Of a stretch of DNA of 64,000 nt, positions 36,195 to 48,544 are shown piece by piece (the first letter of the stretch is position 1; every line of letters begins with the position of its first letter). Under the pieces are notes generated by a model. It was given only the letters and a program-made list of their open reading frames with translations, was not told the origin of the DNA and did no database searches. The stretch is from Leptodactylus fallax (Eukaryota; Chordata; Amphibia; Anura; Leptodactylidae). The stretch lies in assembly GCA_947044405.1 (NCBI GenBank), contig CAMRHE010000028.1, positions 10,398,001 to 10,462,000 on the forward strand, given 5' to 3'. A program made the translations under genes and the position numbers.

Positions 36195-37125
36195 TAGAGA
36201 TGAGCAAATCGAAGCTGACGAAGTGGAATTCAATCCGAATCTCAGGAAATATTCGATTCGCATCGAATCCGGATTTCCTCACACAGCTCCAATTGGGGGT
36301 TTTAACCCCTTGGATGCCGTGGTCAAACATGAGCATGGTATCCAAGGGGTTCCGCCATGCTACATATCCCCCTTGGCACACCCCGTGGTGATTAAAAATA
36401 AAAAAATACTGATACTCACCTGTCCTGGGCTCAGCATCCACCGCGAGCTCTTCCAGCCGCTGACTGAGGTCCTGCTCCCCAGGCTTCACTGCTGGGGCCT
36501 GTGATTGGGCCCCGTGGAGTGCGCCAGCGTAATGACGTCATCGCACCCACACGTGACCACTGAGGCCCAATCACAGGCCCCTACAGTGACATCTGGGCAG
36601 CAGGACCTCAGTCGCAAGGAAGAAGAGGAGTGAGGAGGACGCTGCAGACTGCCGGATACCCAGGAGAGGTGAGGTAAGGTAAGTATAAGTGTTTGTTATT
36701 TTGAATAACTTCCCCTGGGTCTCTGATTATTATACTCTGGGGTCTCAGGAGACCCTAGAGCATAATAATAGCACCAGCTCTAGGAAAGGGGGTCTTTTTT
36801 TTTTTTTTAACTTTTTTTTTACATTTTTTCAATTTGTCCCCATAGGGGATTGAAGCAGTGTATAGGATGCTGTCAGCCCGGGCAGATGCATAGGCTGACA
36901 GTCTCCATTTAAGGCAGGATCAACCAGGTATGTGGAGGGACAGCAATGGGGCAGACCCAAGATCACTGGTCAGACCCCGGGCTGTTGAATAGAAGCAGCG
37001 GCACCGTCTGAAAATGTCACAGGGGGGGCCGATCGGGACCCCAATATATAATAAAACCCCTGAGATGCTGTGGTATCTCAGGGGTTAAAACCTGCGATCG
37101 GAACTGAGCTCCGACCGGGAGTGTT
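36195..37125. mobile_element. hAT-type non-autonomous element, sister of 55945-56885
   Basis: Starts TAGAGATGAGCAAATCGAAG and is collinear with the 55945 element through TTTTAACCCCTTGGATGCC, GATTAAAAATAAAAAAAT, the CTCTGGGGTCT hairpin and CCCCTGAGATGC. At 37125 it diverges: the CATCTCTA right terminus is missing. Either it is truncated or it is a longer family variant from which the other copy was internally deleted. Confidence 0.75.
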
Positions 37126-37354
37126 AGAAGACAGTGTCAGCCGCTACATACAGCTGACACCCGCAAAGCAGGGTGCGCACACAGAAACCATGCTTCTGCC
37201 GTGGTTTGTGGGAAGTTCTTCCCAGCAAACCAGGGAGGCAGGAACTGAAACTAGAGACACTGGGAACTAGGCTTTAGATCAACACAGGAGCTGTCCAGGA
37301 GACTGAAAAGCTCAGAGTCCCTGGGTTCAAGTCCTGACAATAGATGTGGATCAG
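37126..37354. other. Unassigned spacer
   Basis: Contains GGGTTCAAGTCCTGAC near 37322, a lone B-box-like motif without an A box. No gene supported. Confidence 0.3.
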
Positions 37355-38165
37355 CATCTTTTAGACATAGGCTATAGCATAAAGGTCAGATAGATCCAGA
37401 GGTGGCTTCCCCAACCCTATCTTAAATGGATAAGTATCCACGCATGCACAGCTCTCTCCATTCACTTCTATGGGAGATCCAAATATAGAGGTGGACCTGC
37501 TGCATATTTTAGACATTTGTGGCATATCCAAAGGATATAGCAATAAATTTCAGATAGATCCAGGTACCAGAGGTGACCTCCAACCCTATCTTAAATGGAT
37601 AAGTATCCATGCATGCACAGCTCTCTCCATTCACTTCTATGGGGGATCCAAAAATAGAGGTGGACCTGCTGCATTTTTTAGACATTTGTGGCATATCCAT
37701 AAGATATAACTATCCATGCATGCACAGCTCTCTCCATTCAATTCTATGGGAGATCCAAAAATAGAGGGGGACCTGCTGCATATTTTAGACTTTTGTGGCA
37801 TACCCGTAAAATATAATTATCCATGCATGCACAGCTCTCTCCATTCACTTCTATGGGAGATCCAAAAATAGAGGGGCACCTGCTGCATATTTTAGACATT
37901 TGTGGCATATCCATAGGATATAGCATAAATGTCAGTTAGATCCAGACCCCAGAGGTGGCTTCCCCAACCCCATTCACTTCTATGGGAGATCCGAAAATAC
38001 AGGTGGACCTGCTGCATCTTTTAGACATTTGTGACATATCCATAGGCTATAGCATACATCTCAAATAGATTCAGGTACCAGAGGTGCTCCCCAACCCAAT
38101 CTTAAATGGATAAGTATCCATGCATGCACAGCTCTCTCCATTCACTTCTATGTACTATAAATATC
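37355..38165. repeat. Tandem repeat, ~170-bp unit, 4-5 partial copies
   Basis: The unit contains GACATTTGTGGCATATCCAT, ATAGCATAAATGTCAGATAG, CCAACCCTATCTTAAATGG, GCATGCACAGCTCTCTCC and TCACTTCTATGGGAGATCC. Several copies lack the middle third. ORFs here (ICSRSTSIFGSPIEVNGES) are artefacts. Confidence 0.9.
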
Positions 38166-39552
38166 CACTATGGGAATACCTTTTTAATTTTCATAATTTC
38201 TTATCAAACTGAAACCCTTTTGGAATTATTAGTATTCTTTTATACTTTCACAGATCTATTGTAGGATCCCTTCTATATTTACATGAATTTGCTTTCTTCC
38301 AGAACTGCTAACTCAGAGATGACAGCCGGCACCTCGAAGCTCAATTATTCTAATTAATTGTCTCTGGTTTCCTAACAGTAATTTCCTAGTGAAATTCAGA
38401 TACAATTCCCAGTGTATAGATGGTATATTTGGCCTAGCACATAACAAGGCTTCCATTTCATTATTTATAAGATCCTATGACATCGTCTTACTCTTCATAT
38501 AAGTGTCTCAGTCCATACATCAGAAATACAAAAAGAAATGAAAAAAAAAATCACAAGTTCCTAATTATGTTTAAAAATAGAACATTTTCCCTATTGCTAC
38601 ATAGGACGTGTTCTGTCGTCTGAGATTTAATAGCTCTCTCGTGGTTTAATGGAGAATTACTTTCAGTAATTGATTATTAAAATGTAAAATTGCTAACCAT
38701 CTTCATTATTAGTTGAGCGAACATGTTATGCTTGTAATTAAAGTAACTTGAGGCTCATACAGTTGACAGAATACTTCGACGGTCTTGGCACTTGATAGCT
38801 TCAAGGTTTGTGTGCAAAATAAAAATAATAGCTATCGAGTCATTTGATATCAATCCCTAACATCTAGAGAGAAAGACCAGAACGAGCCTAATGAGGACAG
38901 ATAAAATAATACCGGGCTACATCCTAATCAGAGCCCGATCATTACCGCATAATATTTAAGAATGATTTGTTAATCCTGTTTATTCTAATTAGAGATACAT
39001 GTCAAACTGTGGCGGAGTCGCGTCCTCCAGGCAAATCATCTCTTCTACTGAAATAGCAGGCAATACATAAGCAGAAAGGGATAGTTTGTCTGTCAATGCT
39101 TCACCGCACCATCTATGTTCACGTGGAAAATAAAAAGTTGAAGCCCTAGAGACATTCAGGTTCCGTGTATGAAGAACCTGTCACTGTTACTGATTTTTTT
39201 TTTTTTTTTGGGTGGAGGAACTATAATAAAACATGAAAGAGTCAAATTAATGGACTGTGATTGCTCCAACAAGTGGCCATTAAAGTGGGGATTATTGAGA
39301 ATATTATGTACACAGGATTATAGACAGAGGAGGCAAAGTGAATTTAAAGAGGTTGGATGGATGGATTTATGGCTCACAGTGATGGACTGGCCCACGCCAA
39401 AGAACCAGCTAATACTCCAGTAGGCTCTGACACTATAATAGTCCCCTATGTCCAGCAAAAGACATCCACAAGACTTTGTCGCCAATCAATTGTTACTAGG
39501 ATATATTTTATAGATTGAATTCTGTATGACCTTATAGACAATACAGTGAGTG
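38166..39552. other. AT-rich, repeat-poor non-coding DNA
   Basis: 38280-39060 is free of recognisable elements, unlike its surroundings. It may be old single-copy sequence. No ORF of interest. Confidence 0.4.
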
Positions 39553-39986
39553 TTAAAGGGGTTGTCCAAGCTAAACATAATTTTCTAATTTGGCTGTGGG
39601 AGGTGAAAAAAAATAAAAAAAAAATACTCGCCTCTCCCCAGTGCTCTGGAGTCCTCACAGGGCGGTCCGGTCCTGCAACTCGGCTGCCTTTTTGCTGTGG
39701 AATTTCTCGCTGGCTGTGACGTCCCTTCCGCTGAGGCCAATCAGCAGCCCCAGTGAAGGAACCAGGGACATCACAGGTAGCGATGTCCCCTTCCCTTCCT
39801 GAGGCCGCTGATTGGCCTCAGCGATCACGTGCGGTGGGTACTTCCGCCAGAAGACAGCAACGGAGTTGCAGGACCAGACCGCATCGGGAGGCACTGGAGT
39901 ACCGGGGACAGGTGAGTATGTTTTTGGTTTTTTTCACCACCCTCAGCCTAATTAATAAATAAAATTTTAGCCTGGACAACACCTTT
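39553..39986. mobile_element. TTAA-type MITE, AAAGGGGTTGTCCA termini
   Basis: The left end is TTAAAGGGGTTGTCCAAGCT and the right end AGCCTGGACAACACCTTT, inverted over about 20 bp. The right TTAA has decayed to TTGG. A CG-rich middle (39650-39900) holds inverted GAGGCCAATCAGC and CTGATTGGCCTCA. Non-coding. Confidence 0.75.
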
Positions 39987-41094
39987 GGCGAGTCTGATAA
40001 TGTCGACAATCATCCAATGATCAAGTGTTTGATTGTTCATCAGGTGATCGGATGATTTCAGCTGGACAAAAAATCATTTTCCATCTGCAGCACATACACC
40101 GGCCTGTCTAATAAACCAATAGACAATGAAAGTATATGCCGGGGGACCGATGGCTTTAGCATGTCCTCTGCACCAGCCTGATTTCACAATGAGCAGTTAT
40201 CGGCAAGTTTTGTAGCCAATCATCTACATGTGTAGATGATCACCATTAACTCAATCCTTTCAATGACCTTCTGTGATAAGATATCCCACTGCAGAAAGTC
40301 AAGGCGAGCTGTGCTATACCTGTACATCCAATGTATGCCATGCTATCTACAAAAAGTACAATGAAATTAGTTGTGTACATGTTCTGCGTAAATGGAGTGT
40401 ATCAGATGTATAAGAATCATTCCCACCTTTCAATAAAATAAATAAAACTCACCTTAAAAAAAAAAAACCACGGGAATCGGGCAATACAAGAATGACTATT
40501 ATCTATAAACCAAGTGTATGTTGTCCAAAAGTACTAAAGGAAAAAAAAAAAGTAATTTCATATAATAGTATTCAAACTATCCCGTAAAATAAAGTTGTTA
40601 TTTTACAATATGATAAAGTGTGGAAAAAAAGCCACAAAAACAATAGCAGAAATGCTGAGCTTTTTTCCTTTCCCCTCTATTCAAAAAATAAATTAAGAAA
40701 TCTAATCAATAAATTTGATGTACCTCAAAATTGTCCCATCGAAAGATGTGACTCATCCTGCAAAAGCAAGCCCCATATCATAGGCAAAATAAATAATACA
40801 GATGTAGCAAACTTTATCTGACACTTAAAGTGTGGCACAAAAAATTTTTCAACAGCTTTTCAATGACTATTGAGTCAATTAGTGTCGGGGAAACTTTGCT
40901 ACATTTGTATGGTTCTTGGAATCTCACAATGAAAATTAAAAAAAAAGAAAAACTTGGTTCTTCAAGGGCTATTCCCATCTCATCCTTTCATGTCTGACAT
41001 GGGAATAGCCCCACCTCCACCTCCCTGAGGTCATTGGGACTTAGCTGGTATCAAGACAGTCAATTGAGGCTTTTGTACGCTGTTTCTGTAATAC
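39987..41094. other. Unassigned non-coding DNA
   Basis: AT-rich with several A-runs. A 67-codon ORF at 40618 matches nothing known. Confidence 0.35.
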
Positions 41095-41102
41095 CCATAG
41101 AG

Positions 41103-42788
41103 CAGTGGTGAACCTAGCCTCTTTGCTGCCTGAGGCAGACTATAGAAAGGCTCCCACCCAAAAAAAAAAAAATTGAGTTCCCATACTACTAGCTTCACAT
41201 GCTGTTATTGTCGCACAATATACACAATACACAAAGTTATAAAACAGTTTTTAAGAATTCTTCTTACTCTATTACTTCAGTATCAGATCAATAACACGGC
41301 ATTAACAATGAAAGTAACTTCACACATCTTCTGCTTGGTGGATGGACGAGCCCACATGGCCCCCATTCTCTATAATAGGAGCCCCGCAGATAGCTGAGAA
41401 CTGGACTTCGGATATCTTTGGCGCTCCCATCAAAGTGAATGAGAGCCACGCGGGTTTGTCCATTCAGCAAGCGACACACCTATATATATGGCTGCGGTCA
41501 GGCTGGATTTCCACCCAGTGGGGGGAAAAAACCCAATTCTCAGGCTCAGTGGGGGTCTCAGCAGACAGACCCCCATCACTCAGGTATTTATCCTCTATCA
41601 TTTAGGTGAATACAGGGCAGTAACATTCTGTGACTTACAGGTGACGTCTCTGACTAATCCTTCACATTTCCCTTCTCTTCCCTCTGGACCGCCATGACCA
41701 CTTCTTCTGTGACTTGTCTCTGTAAAGTTTGCAGCACAGACATCTTTGGCTCCTCACTTTTCCAGGCACCTGACCCACATTGTCCTCACCTGCACACCCA
41801 TCCTGCTGCTACCCCAATTATAAAATATATGATATAACCCCCCATAATGAATAATACCCCCAAGTGCATCTTTATATTAATAATGTCCGTGTGTACCCTG
41901 TATAAATAGTGCCCCTTATTAATAATGCCCCAGGTGTTAACTAATTAAAAGGTTTTCCAGGTCATTAATAAACTAATCAGTGGGGCTCAAAAACCCAGGA
42001 CCCCCACTGATCAGCTGTTTGAATGGTACCTGTGTAAGCACCATGACCGCTTCTCTGTTTACATAGTGTCATTCATCTCATAGCGGCCATGTAATGTAAC
42101 TACAGCCTAGTCCTATACATGTCTATGTGACAAGGCTGGAATTACATCACACGGTCACTATAAACAGGCAGCGTATAATATAAACAGGCGCCATAGCCCC
42201 TGTATATACCGCCCCATTTACACACACTATAATGATCCACAGCAGCCCCTACACACAGTATTATGACTCGCAGCAGAGACCCCGGAGTATAATAATAGTA
42301 GTATTTGAGGCCCGCGGCCTCACTTACCGATGCCCGCGGCTGCTCACAGCGGCCTCCGCTTCCCCTTCTGCGTCCCATAGCAGAAGGGGAAGCGGAGGCG
42401 ACCACGAGCAGATGCGGGGTAAGTAAATAAATAGGTCGTAATCTGCTGGGAATACTCCAGCAGGTAACGGCCTATTTATATAAATAGAAAAGTTCTCACC
42501 TACCTGCGATGTCTTGATGGAGCCGCCGCCGCCTCCTCTTTTTGTCCGCGACGTCTGTGTCTTAGTGTAGGAGGCGCGATGACGTCATTGTATCGCCGCC
42601 TGCGCTGAGATACAGGCGTCTCGTAAACCAGCCCAGGACAGGCCCCGCTCAGCGTTGTTTTTTTTTTTTAAAGCGGCCTGTCCTGGGCTGGTTTACATTA
42701 CATAGTAAAAATACCGCCCCCCAGACGGTGACGGACAGTGCCGCCTGAGGCGGCCGCCTCACTTCGCCTCATTAGCGATGCGCCCCTG
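41103..42788. mobile_element. hAT element, non-autonomous, perfect 8-bp TSD
   Basis: Termini are CAGTGGTGAACCTAGC and GCGATGCGCCCCTG. The 8-bp duplication CCATAGAG is perfect (41095-41102 and 42789-42796). Sub-terminal GCCTGAGGCAG (left) and GCCTGAGGCGG (right) are direct repeats. The interior is a patchwork: an old TTAA-MITE-like block near 41947, a module shared with the 53983 element at about 42225-42305, a hairpin around CCCCTTCTGCGTCCC, and a CpG-rich inverted pair around CCAGCCCAGGACAGGCC and GGCCTGTCCTGGGCTGG. No transposase. Confidence 0.92.
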
Positions 42789-42796
42789 CCATAGAG

Positions 42797-43574
42797 GTAG
42801 ATATGAGTTAAGTAAACAGTGTAGTTAGTTGGGCTATGCTGTTTCAGGAACTTCTATTTACCTTATGGGAGTTATAGAAACTATATAGAATAGCTAAGTT
42901 TGGTTGTTTCTGGATTTTCATATACCCATCTCATCAATGTTTGGCCAAAATGGGAATATCAGGTATTCAGCACAAGGCTCTGTTGGCATAGAGATATGGG
43001 CAACAAAGGTAAAATCGGATATAAGCTTGAACCAAGCTATCCTATGTTTCTTATAAATTAATACAAAAAAAATGGAACCCTCCTTTAATAGGGTCACATT
43101 GACCAAGTACGCCATGACACCATCCCATCTTTAAGTGGATTAGCTCATCCAATTCAACCCACCAAAAATTCTGAGTTTTCAAGTTAGTTTTTTCTCTGTA
43201 GCCTTGTCACTTTTATTACATCACATCTACCGTATTTTGGAAAACACTATAACGTCATTAGAAAGAGAGGAATCGTCTAAATTCATTTACTTGAAATTTT
43301 CCAGACTGATCAATAGTAAGAATATTAGAGAATTTAACATTTTGTCTCACATGGAGGATAATACTATATAGTCGGCTGCTGTGATGTGATACGGCGGCTA
43401 CAAATGGGATTTAACATCAATGGTTTATGTATGAAAATGTCTCTAATATCATTTGTTCTCTGGTTTTATTGTGACCTTGTGTCAGTTGTTTTATAGGTGG
43501 CGAAGCTTAAAATGGGACTTTGTGAAATGTCTTTTGTCATTCTATTTAAAACAAGTCCATCCATGTCCTACTAT
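42797..43574. other. Unassigned non-coding DNA
   Basis: No element or gene recognised. Confidence 0.35.
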
Positions 43575-46500
43575 ATGAAAAAGTTATATACAGTGAACTA
43601 TATGTCTCAGATATACTTAGAATTATATACAGTGTACTATATGTCCCAGATATACTTAGTTATATACAGTGTACTATATGTCCCAGATATACTTAGTTAT
43701 ATACAGTGTACTATATGTCCTAGATATACTTAGTTATATACAGTGTACTATATGTCCCAGATATACTTAGAATTATATACAGTGTACTATATGTCCCAGA
43801 TATACTGTACTTAGAGTTATATACAGTGTACTATATGTCCCAGATATACTTAGAATTATATACAGTGTACTATATATCCCAGATATACAGTACTTAGTTA
43901 TATACAGTGTACTATATGTCCCAGATATACTTAGTTATATAGAGTGTACTATATGTCTCAGATATACTTAGAATTATATACAGTGTACTATATGTCCCCG
44001 ATATACTTAGTTACATACAGTGTACTATATGTCCCAGATATACAGTACTTAGAGTTACTGTATATACAGTGTACTATATGTCCTGGATATACTTAGAATT
44101 ATATACAGTGTACTATATGCCCCAGATATACTTAGTTATATACAGTGTACTATATGTCCCAGATATACTTAGTTATATACAGTGTACTATATGTCCCAGA
44201 TATACTTAGTTATATACAGTGTACTATATGTCCTAGATATACTTAGTTATATACAGTGTACTATATGTCCCAGATATACTTAGAATTATATACAGTGTAC
44301 TATATGTCCCAGATATACTGTACTTAGAGTTATATACAGTGTACTATATGTCCCAGATATACTTAGAATTATATACAGTGTACTATATATCCCAGATATA
44401 CAGTACTTAGTTATATACAGTGTACTATATGTCCCAGATATACTTAGTTATATAGAGTGTACTATATGTCTCAGATATACTTAGAATTATATACAGTGTA
44501 CTATATGTCCCCGATATACTTAGTTACATACAGTGTACTATATGTCCCAGATATACAGTACTTAGAGTTACTGTATATACAGTGTACTATATGTCCTGGA
44601 TATACTTAGAATTATATACAGTGTACTATATGCCCCAGATATACTTAGTTATATACAGTGTACTATATGTCCCAGATATACTTAGTTATATACAGTGTAC
44701 TATATGTCCCAGATATACTTAGTTATATACAGTGTACTATATGTCACAGATATACTTAGAGTTACTGTATATACAGTGTACTATATGTCACAGATATACT
44801 TAGAGTTACTGTATATACAGTGTACTATATGTCACAGATATACTTAGTTATATACAGTGTACTATATGTCCCAGATATACTTAGTTATATACAGTGTACT
44901 ATATGTCACAGATATACTTAGTTATATACAGTGTACTATATGTCACAGATATACTTAGAGTTACTGTATATACAGTGTACTATATGTCACAGATATACTT
45001 AGTTATATACAGTGTACTATATGTCACAGATATACTTAGAATTATATACAGTGTACTATATATCCCAGATATACAGTACTTAGTTATATACAGTGTACTA
45101 TATGTCACAGATATACTTAGTTATATACAGTGTACTATATGTCTCAGATATACTTAGAATTATATACAGTGTACTATATGTCCCCGATATACTTAGTTAC
45201 ATACAGTGTACTATATGTCCCAGATATACAGTACTTAGAGTTACTGTATATACAGTGTACTATATGTCCTGGATATACTTAGAATTATATACAGTGTACT
45301 ATATGTCCCAGATATACTTAGTTATATACAGTGTACTATATGTCCCAGATATACTTAGTTATATACAGTGTACTATATGTCACAGATATACTTAGAGTTA
45401 CTGTATATACAGTGTACTATATGTCCCAGATATACTTAGTTATATACAGTGTACTATATGTCACAGATATACTTAGAGTTACTGTATATACAGTGTACTA
45501 TATGTCACAGATATACTTAGTTATATACAGTGTACTATATGTCACAGATATACTTAGAATTATATACAGTGTACTATATATCCCAGATATACAGTACTTA
45601 GTTATATACAGTGTACTATATGTCCCAGATATACTTAGTTATATACAGTGTACTATATGTCCCCGATATACTTAGTTACATACAGTGTACTATATGTCCC
45701 AGATATACAGTACTTAGAGTTACTGTATATACAGTGTACTATATGTCCTGGATATACTTAGAATTATATACAGTGTACTATATGTCCCAGATATACTTAG
45801 TTATATACAGTGTACTATATGTCACAGATATACTTAGAGTTACTGTATATACAGTGTACTATATGTCACAGATATACTTAGTTATATACAGTGTACTATA
45901 TGTCACAGATATACTTAGAGTTACTGTATATACAGTGTACTATATGTCACAGATATACTTAGAGTTACTGTATATACAGTGTACTATATGTCACAGATAT
46001 ACTTAGTTATATACAGTGTACTATATGTCCCAGATATACTTAGTTATATACAGTGTACTATATGTCACATATATACTTAGTTATATACAGTGTACTATAT
46101 GTCACAGATATACTTAGAGTTACTGTATATACAGTGTACTATATGTCACAGATATACTTAGTTATATACAGTGTACTATATGTCACAGATATACTTAGTT
46201 ATATACAGTGTACTATATGTCACAGATATACTTAGTTATATACAGTGTACTATATGTCACAGATATACTTAGTTATATACAGTGTACTATATGTCCCAGA
46301 TATACTTAGTTATATACAGTGTACTATATGTCACAGATATACTTAGTTATATACAGTGTACTATATGTCACAGATATACTTAGAGTTACTGTATATACAG
46401 TGTACTATATGTCACAGATATACTTAGTTATATACAGTGTACTATATGTCACAGATATACTTAGTTATATACAGTGTACTATATGTCACAGATATACTTA

Positions 46501-46803
46501 GTTATATACAGTGTACTATATGTCACAGATATACTTAGTTATATACAGTGTACTATATGTCCCAGATATACTTAGTTATATACAGTGTACTATATGTCAC
46601 AGATATACTTAGTTATATACAGTGTACTATATGTCACAGATATACTTAGAGTTACTGTATATACAGTGTACTATATGTCACAGATATACTTAGTTATATA
46701 CAGTGTACTATATGTCACAGATATACTTAGTTATATACAGTGTACTATATGTCACAGATATACTTAGTTATATACAGTGTACTATATGTCACAGATATAC
46801 TTC
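43575..46803. repeat. 3.2-kb minisatellite, 37-bp unit with higher-order repeats
   Basis: About 85 copies of TTAGTTATATACAGTGTACT then ATATGTCCCAGATATAC. Variants carry TCACAGATA, an extra ACAGTAC, or AGAGTTACTG, which lengthens the unit to about 44 bp. Higher-order structure is visible. A block of about 515 bp at 43620 recurs at about 44140. A 266-bp block (six 37-bp units plus one 44-bp unit) starting at 46053, 46319 and 46585 repeats almost exactly. The many open frames (YMSQIYLVIYSVLYVTDI) are repeat artefacts. The right end is the youngest, most homogeneous part. Confidence 0.97.
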
Positions 46804-47260
46804 TGCTAGACTAGTCAGGAGCAGTTTTTCATAGACTGCCGTCCTTGTTGGATTTTCTCACGCAACAGTGTGAAGAGTCCACAGGGAATGGTGTGATCGA
46901 GATAAAACATCCAATGAAAGCCAATCCTGTGGACATGAACAACTGGTCAACAAATGGGGTCAGAGGATTTAGTCATGAATCATTTGGATAGTCATGCAAA
47001 CTACAACCATATAACATTGGTCTCCAACAAACATGTCCAAACACACAATTCTTTGTTCTTTAGCATGGATGGACTATAACAGCAGAAGATGAATTTGTGC
47101 GTCATTACTGTATAGGGGAAATAGAAAGACAACACTCCAGGGGGCCAAAGAGCAAAATTTAGATCACTGTGTAGTGGAAAAACATGGCCTGGTCAGATGA
47201 ATCCAGATTTCTGCTCCACAGTGCTAATTGGAGGGTAAGAACCCGTCTTATCAGATGTCA
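46804..47260 (+). pseudogene. Tc1/mariner-type transposase remnant
   Basis: Broken coding sequence. Recognisable pieces are CAACAGTGTGAAGAGTCCAC, GGACTATAACAGCAGAAGA and, at about 47187-47218, a segment translating to AWSDESRFLLHS with the catalytic Asp of a DDE transposase. Many stops and gaps break the frame. It resembles, from memory, the coding part of the Tc1-like family whose termini appear at 24365. The left edge abuts the 37-bp minisatellite and the right edge a MITE end. Confidence 0.7.
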
Positions 47261-47345
47261 TGTGACCCCTGAGGTCCAGCAACAGTTGCAGCCACGGTTT
47301 TTCCCGCAGCACTTTTTTGCTGCGGTCCACTACGTGGGGCCTTAG
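47261..47345. mobile_element. MITE end fragment, CTACGTGGGGCCTTAGC
   Basis: Contains TTTTTCCCGCAGCACTTTTT and ends CCACTACGTGGGGCCTTAGC, the right end of the family at 9490. The left half is missing or unrecognisable. Confidence 0.6.
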
Positions 47346-47700
47346 CTTATACAGGTTTTTAACTACTGGAAACTGAAACAAGTCACATGATGCTACTGCA
47401 CCTGCTGAACAACCTTGGCATGACATGGTGACATATACAGAATGACCAGAAAGCTTCATCACCCCGTGCACACCAGTTTTTGGCACACAATGAATAAAAG
47501 TCAGGTTTTTGTGCAAAAATGTAAGACTTTTTTCCCTTTTGCACTGTGGTCACCCTTGCCCAAGAAGGGGGTGTGCCATGGGCTGGGCCACTGTTGCCTA
47601 CCAAATTTACAATCATCTACTTCAGTTTATGCCAGTTTGTATCTGGTGCAGATTTCAGCGCAGGCACAAACATAACAGAACATTATCCAATCCCTCTCCA
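47346..47700. other. Unassigned non-coding DNA
   Basis: A 107-codon minus ORF (47193-47516) spans the MITE end and is not supported as a gene. Confidence 0.3.
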
Positions 47701-47710
47701 TTAACCAATC

Positions 47711-47852
47711 TCTGTTCATTCTTGGCTTAGGAGTCCAGTGGGCGGTCCTACTCAGTTATGGAGCCTTTTCTGTCTGAGTGGTCATACAGAGATAACTGTT
47801 AGTCACTAGTTAGGACCGCCCACTGGACTTCAATGCCCAGAATGAGCAGAGA
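47711..47852. mobile_element. Short fold-back MITE, CAGTGGGCGGTCCTA arms
   Basis: The arms 47711-47750 and 47811-47852 are inverted over about 40 bp; the inner halves (GTCCAGTGGGCGGTCCTA) pair perfectly. The 60-bp loop is unique. Confidence 0.8.
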
Positions 47853-48147
47853 TGTACAGTACCTGAATGAAAGCTTGCATGCATGAAGGGTTATTTGAGA
47901 ACTTTTCTAACAAAACTATATAGATGTACATTATACTGGCTTATAACATTCTGCTGGCAGATTGGACTACTAATATGGCAAGTGCTTGCTGTAAACTGAA
48001 AAAAAAAGTTGCAGAAGTGAAAAGGGAGAAAACCATTTTGACACCATTTTTAAATAAACATAACAAAACAATTGTAAAATGCATGATAACTGGTATATCT
48101 GTAAGCGTAAAAACCTGCGCTTTATACCGAGGCTAATGTATTCTGGT

Positions 48148-48539
48148 TAGGGTGGGTTCACACCTGCGTTTGAGTCCGTCCACTGCCAATCCGAGTGAAA
48201 ATCTCAGGGAACTGGATTGGCATCGGATACCGACAGGTTAGCAACGCATTAGTTAAAAACCCATTCATTTGAATTTGCACCCTCTGCTCTCAGAATCCTT
48301 TTTTTTCATCGGAAACAAAGTCGGACATGCAGGACTTCATGTCCGACGAAAAAAATCGGCTTCGCAGCGCAGAGGGTGTAAGCTCACACCCGCGCATTGC
48401 TTTAAAAACCCATTCAAATGAATGGGTTTTTAACCAATGCATTGCTAACCTGTCGGTATCCGATGCCTATCCCGTTCCCTGAGATTTTCACTCGGATTGG
48501 CAGCGGACGGACTCAAACGCAGGTGTGAATCCACCCTTA
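48148..48539. mobile_element. Fold-back MITE, long TIRs, 5-bp TSD CTGGT
   Basis: The left arm starts TAGGGTGGGTTCACACCTGC and the right arm ends with its near-complement CCACCCTTA. Pairing extends about 110 bp from each end (through GATTTTCACTCGGATTGGC and CTAACCTGTCGGTATCCGA). CTGGT is repeated exactly at both flanks (48143-48147 and 48540-48544). The centre holds further nested palindromes (CGGACATGCAGGACTTCATG, then TCCG). No coding. Confidence 0.88.
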
Positions 48540-48544
48540 CTGGT

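Noticed and set aside
37316..37345. Possible tRNA gene (B-box-like GGTTCAAGTCC)
   Set aside because: No A box, no cloverleaf and no terminator at the right spacing.
43497..46767. Series of open frames (YMSQIYLVIYSVLYV) across the large minisatellite
   Set aside because: The 37-bp period cycles through frames. The ORFs are by-products with no start context or family match.
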